Source: CAZNMF01 sp035547155
Lineage (GTDB): Bacteria; Acidobacteriota; Vicinamibacteria; Vicinamibacterales; SCN-69-37
DNA: 7,027 bases
Direction of reading: 5' to 3'
NCBI GenBank assembly: GCA_035547155.1
Contig: DASZVJ010000079.1
Span: 1-7,027, forward strand
Both the position numbers and the translations under genes were made by a program. Positions 6,113 through 7,027 of the stretch are shown here, piece after piece (positions within the stretch are counted from its first letter, which is position 1; each line of letters opens with the position of its first letter). Under the pieces are notes generated by a model that saw only the letters and a list, made by a program, of their open reading frames with translations, had not been told where the DNA came from and did no database searches.

Positions 6113-6889
6113 TCAAGACGGCACCTCGAAAACTGCCATCTCCTCGTCTTGATATCGACGCACGAGGTCGAGCGAGGATATGAGACCGACACGCGATACA
6201 TCCATGATGATGAAACGAATTTGCAGCTCGCGTAGCCGCGCGAGCGCCTTCGACGGCTCCGAAAGGCGATCTGCCTGAATACCTACTGGACGAGGGACAA
6301 ACGCCGCCAACACCGGATCGTCGGAAACAGCGTGCCACCTTGACGAAGGAACCCTGGAAAGGTAGCCCCCGATGATAGGGTGCTTGTGATTCATTTGATT
6401 CCACAGCTGTCGCGACCAGCTCGTTGTGTCGAGGACGGCCCAGTCTCCAGGGGTATTACCTAGTTCAGCGAGGATTGCAGGACGGCTCATCGTTGTAACA
6501 ATAAGCGGCTTCGGCCAATGCTCGGCGAGTCCTATCGTAGCCAGCACAACGACTACTAGTCTTCCGTGTCTATTTCTGTTGGCTATGAAAGTGGCTCCGA
6601 TGCCCGCAGCGACGGACACGCCGAGTGTAGTCATCCATGCAAAACGAACAGGCAGGCCGCTCATCTTAAGCGATGGAAAGAGCGCCTCGGCGAGTCCGTC
6701 TGGCATGATTATGTTTGGATAGAGGGCTCCGCCAATGTGCAAGACGGGTCCCAGGGCCAATAGCGCTCCAGTGACAGCCACGGCCATAAATGATCTCGCA
6801 AGTCTTGAGCGCCATGAAGCGATGGCGGCCAGCAGGAGCGGAGCGTATCCGATGTAGGCTGCTGTTTCCCACTGTGACCCGGTCCAAAG
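6113..6889 (-). pseudogene. C-terminal part of a polytopic GT-C/YfhO-like membrane protein, interrupted by an IS3-type element
   Basis: An open frame of 258 codons runs from the insertion junction at 6889 to TGA at 6113-6115. A Met codon at 6787 is internal: the 34 codons upstream of it (LWTGSQWETAAYIGYAPLLL and on) read as a coherent membrane protein and stop only inside the IS sequence (TAA at 6905-6907). Hydrophobic segments lie at about 11-25, 33-52, 84-103 and 110-124 of the fragment. A soluble tail follows, with GDWAVLD (148-154), the NHKHPIIGGYLSRVP motif (167-181) and a final LRELQIRFIIMD segment (219-230). This is the usual C-terminal pattern of large GT-C or YfhO-like integral membrane proteins, often several hundred residues longer, that are linked to cell-surface glycan assembly. 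The N-terminal part must lie beyond the insertion, off the right edge. GC content is visibly lower than in the dehydrogenase gene. The family is inferred from the pattern; the donor substrate is unknown. Confidence 0.75.
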
Positions 6890-6914
6890 TGAATCGCCCC
6901 GGGTTTATCGGAGG
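6890..6914 (+). repeat. Terminal inverted repeat (left) of the IS3-type element
   Basis: This GC-rich terminus opens with TGA and contains CGCCCCGGGTTT. It sits at the break in the host gene and just upstream of the transposase orfA, where the transposase-binding end is expected. The inner limit is approximate because the partner repeat at the right end is not in the window. Confidence 0.65.
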
Positions 6915-6940
6915 GCTCTGTCCGAGAGAGGATGGAGCCG

Positions 6941-7027
6941 ATGTCTACAGGAACCCGATACGCCCCCGAACTGCGTGAGCGCGCCGTGCGGATGGTCTTC
7001 GAGCACGCCGCTGCCCACACGTCGCAG
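6941..7027 (+). CDS. IS3-family transposase OrfA, N-terminal fragment (cut by window edge)
   Basis: Twenty-nine codons are visible and still open at the edge. The protein begins MSTGTRYAPELRERAVRMVF, followed by EHAAAHTSQ. The pattern RY-PELRERAVRMV-E is the start of the helix-turn-helix of IS3-family OrfA proteins, which bind the element ends. In this family orfA is normally followed by orfB, which carries the DDE catalytic domain and is produced as an OrfAB fusion by programmed frameshifting; neither can be seen here. GAGAGAGGA (6924-6932) and GGAG (6934-6937) lie upstream of the ATG, the latter closely spaced at 3 nt. The gene points opposite to the interrupted membrane-protein gene. Confidence 0.9.
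   Translation, partial: MSTGTRYAPELRERAVRMVFEHAAAHTSQ

Larger units (their letters stand above)
6890..7027 (+). mobile_element. Left end of an IS3-family insertion sequence (continues past the right edge)
   Basis: The element starts with TGAATCGCCCCGGGTTT at 6890, a terminus beginning with TG as in IS3-family inverted repeats. An orfA start follows 51 bp later. The boundary agrees with the point where the membrane-protein reading frame on the other strand loses sense and meets a stop. Bases just left of the junction (around 6886-6889) would be the 3-4 bp target duplication. The right end and orfB are outside the window. Confidence 0.85.

Noticed and set aside
5708..6235. Plus-strand 175-codon frame spanning the gap and the end of the membrane-protein gene
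   Set aside because: Its second half is antisense to the well-supported membrane-protein tail, and its composition shows no domain or coding bias.
6790..6978. Plus-strand 62-codon frame crossing the IS junction
   Set aside because: It runs from antisense of the membrane-protein gene into the IS terminus and overlaps orfA in another frame; no motif is seen.

Overview
The window is high-GC bacterial chromosome, probably from a Gram-negative of the Acidobacteriota/Planctomycetes type. This rests on one large gene: a beta-propeller dehydrogenase fused to HEAT repeats and a C-terminal CxxCH haem domain of the kind first described in Pirellula and Verrucomicrobium and common in environmental Acidobacteriota. 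The taxon is an inference; no marker gene is present.

Layout from left to right. (1) Positions 1-242 hold a minus-strand control region: a sigma70-like promoter (TTGACA, 17-nt spacer, GATAGT), a complete cobalamin riboswitch, and a strong 10-bp hairpin at the window edge. The controlled gene lies off the left side. (2) Divergently, 376-2040 (+) encodes a 554-residue protein with an N-terminal Schlafen/AlbA_2 domain, a GHKL-type ATPase region and winged-helix-like C-terminal segments. It starts at TTG. (3) Its 3' end and the short convergent gap to the next gene (2008-2152) carry a cluster of palindromes built on the core CTATCGGCCAC and its complement GTGGCCGATAG. The first palindrome encodes the last residues and stop codon of the Schlafen-type protein. 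(4) 2182-5652 (-) encodes the exported dehydrogenase/HEAT/cytochrome fusion of 1156 residues. (5) 5653-6112 has no gene I can defend, only a short open frame with coding-like composition. (6) 6113-6889 (-) is the C-terminal 258 codons of a polytopic membrane protein of the GT-C/YfhO-like type, lower in GC than its neighbours. (7) At 6890 this gene is cut by the left end of an IS3-family insertion sequence, whose orfA starts at 6941 (+) and runs off the right edge.

These genes do not form an obvious pathway. The riboswitch serves a gene outside the window, the Schlafen-type gene is monocistronic, and the dehydrogenase has its own ribosome-binding site and a long leader. The two most noteworthy items are the palindrome cluster around the end of the Schlafen-type gene and the precise IS3 junction that breaks the membrane-protein gene. 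I see no defence island, CRISPR array, tRNA or rRNA.
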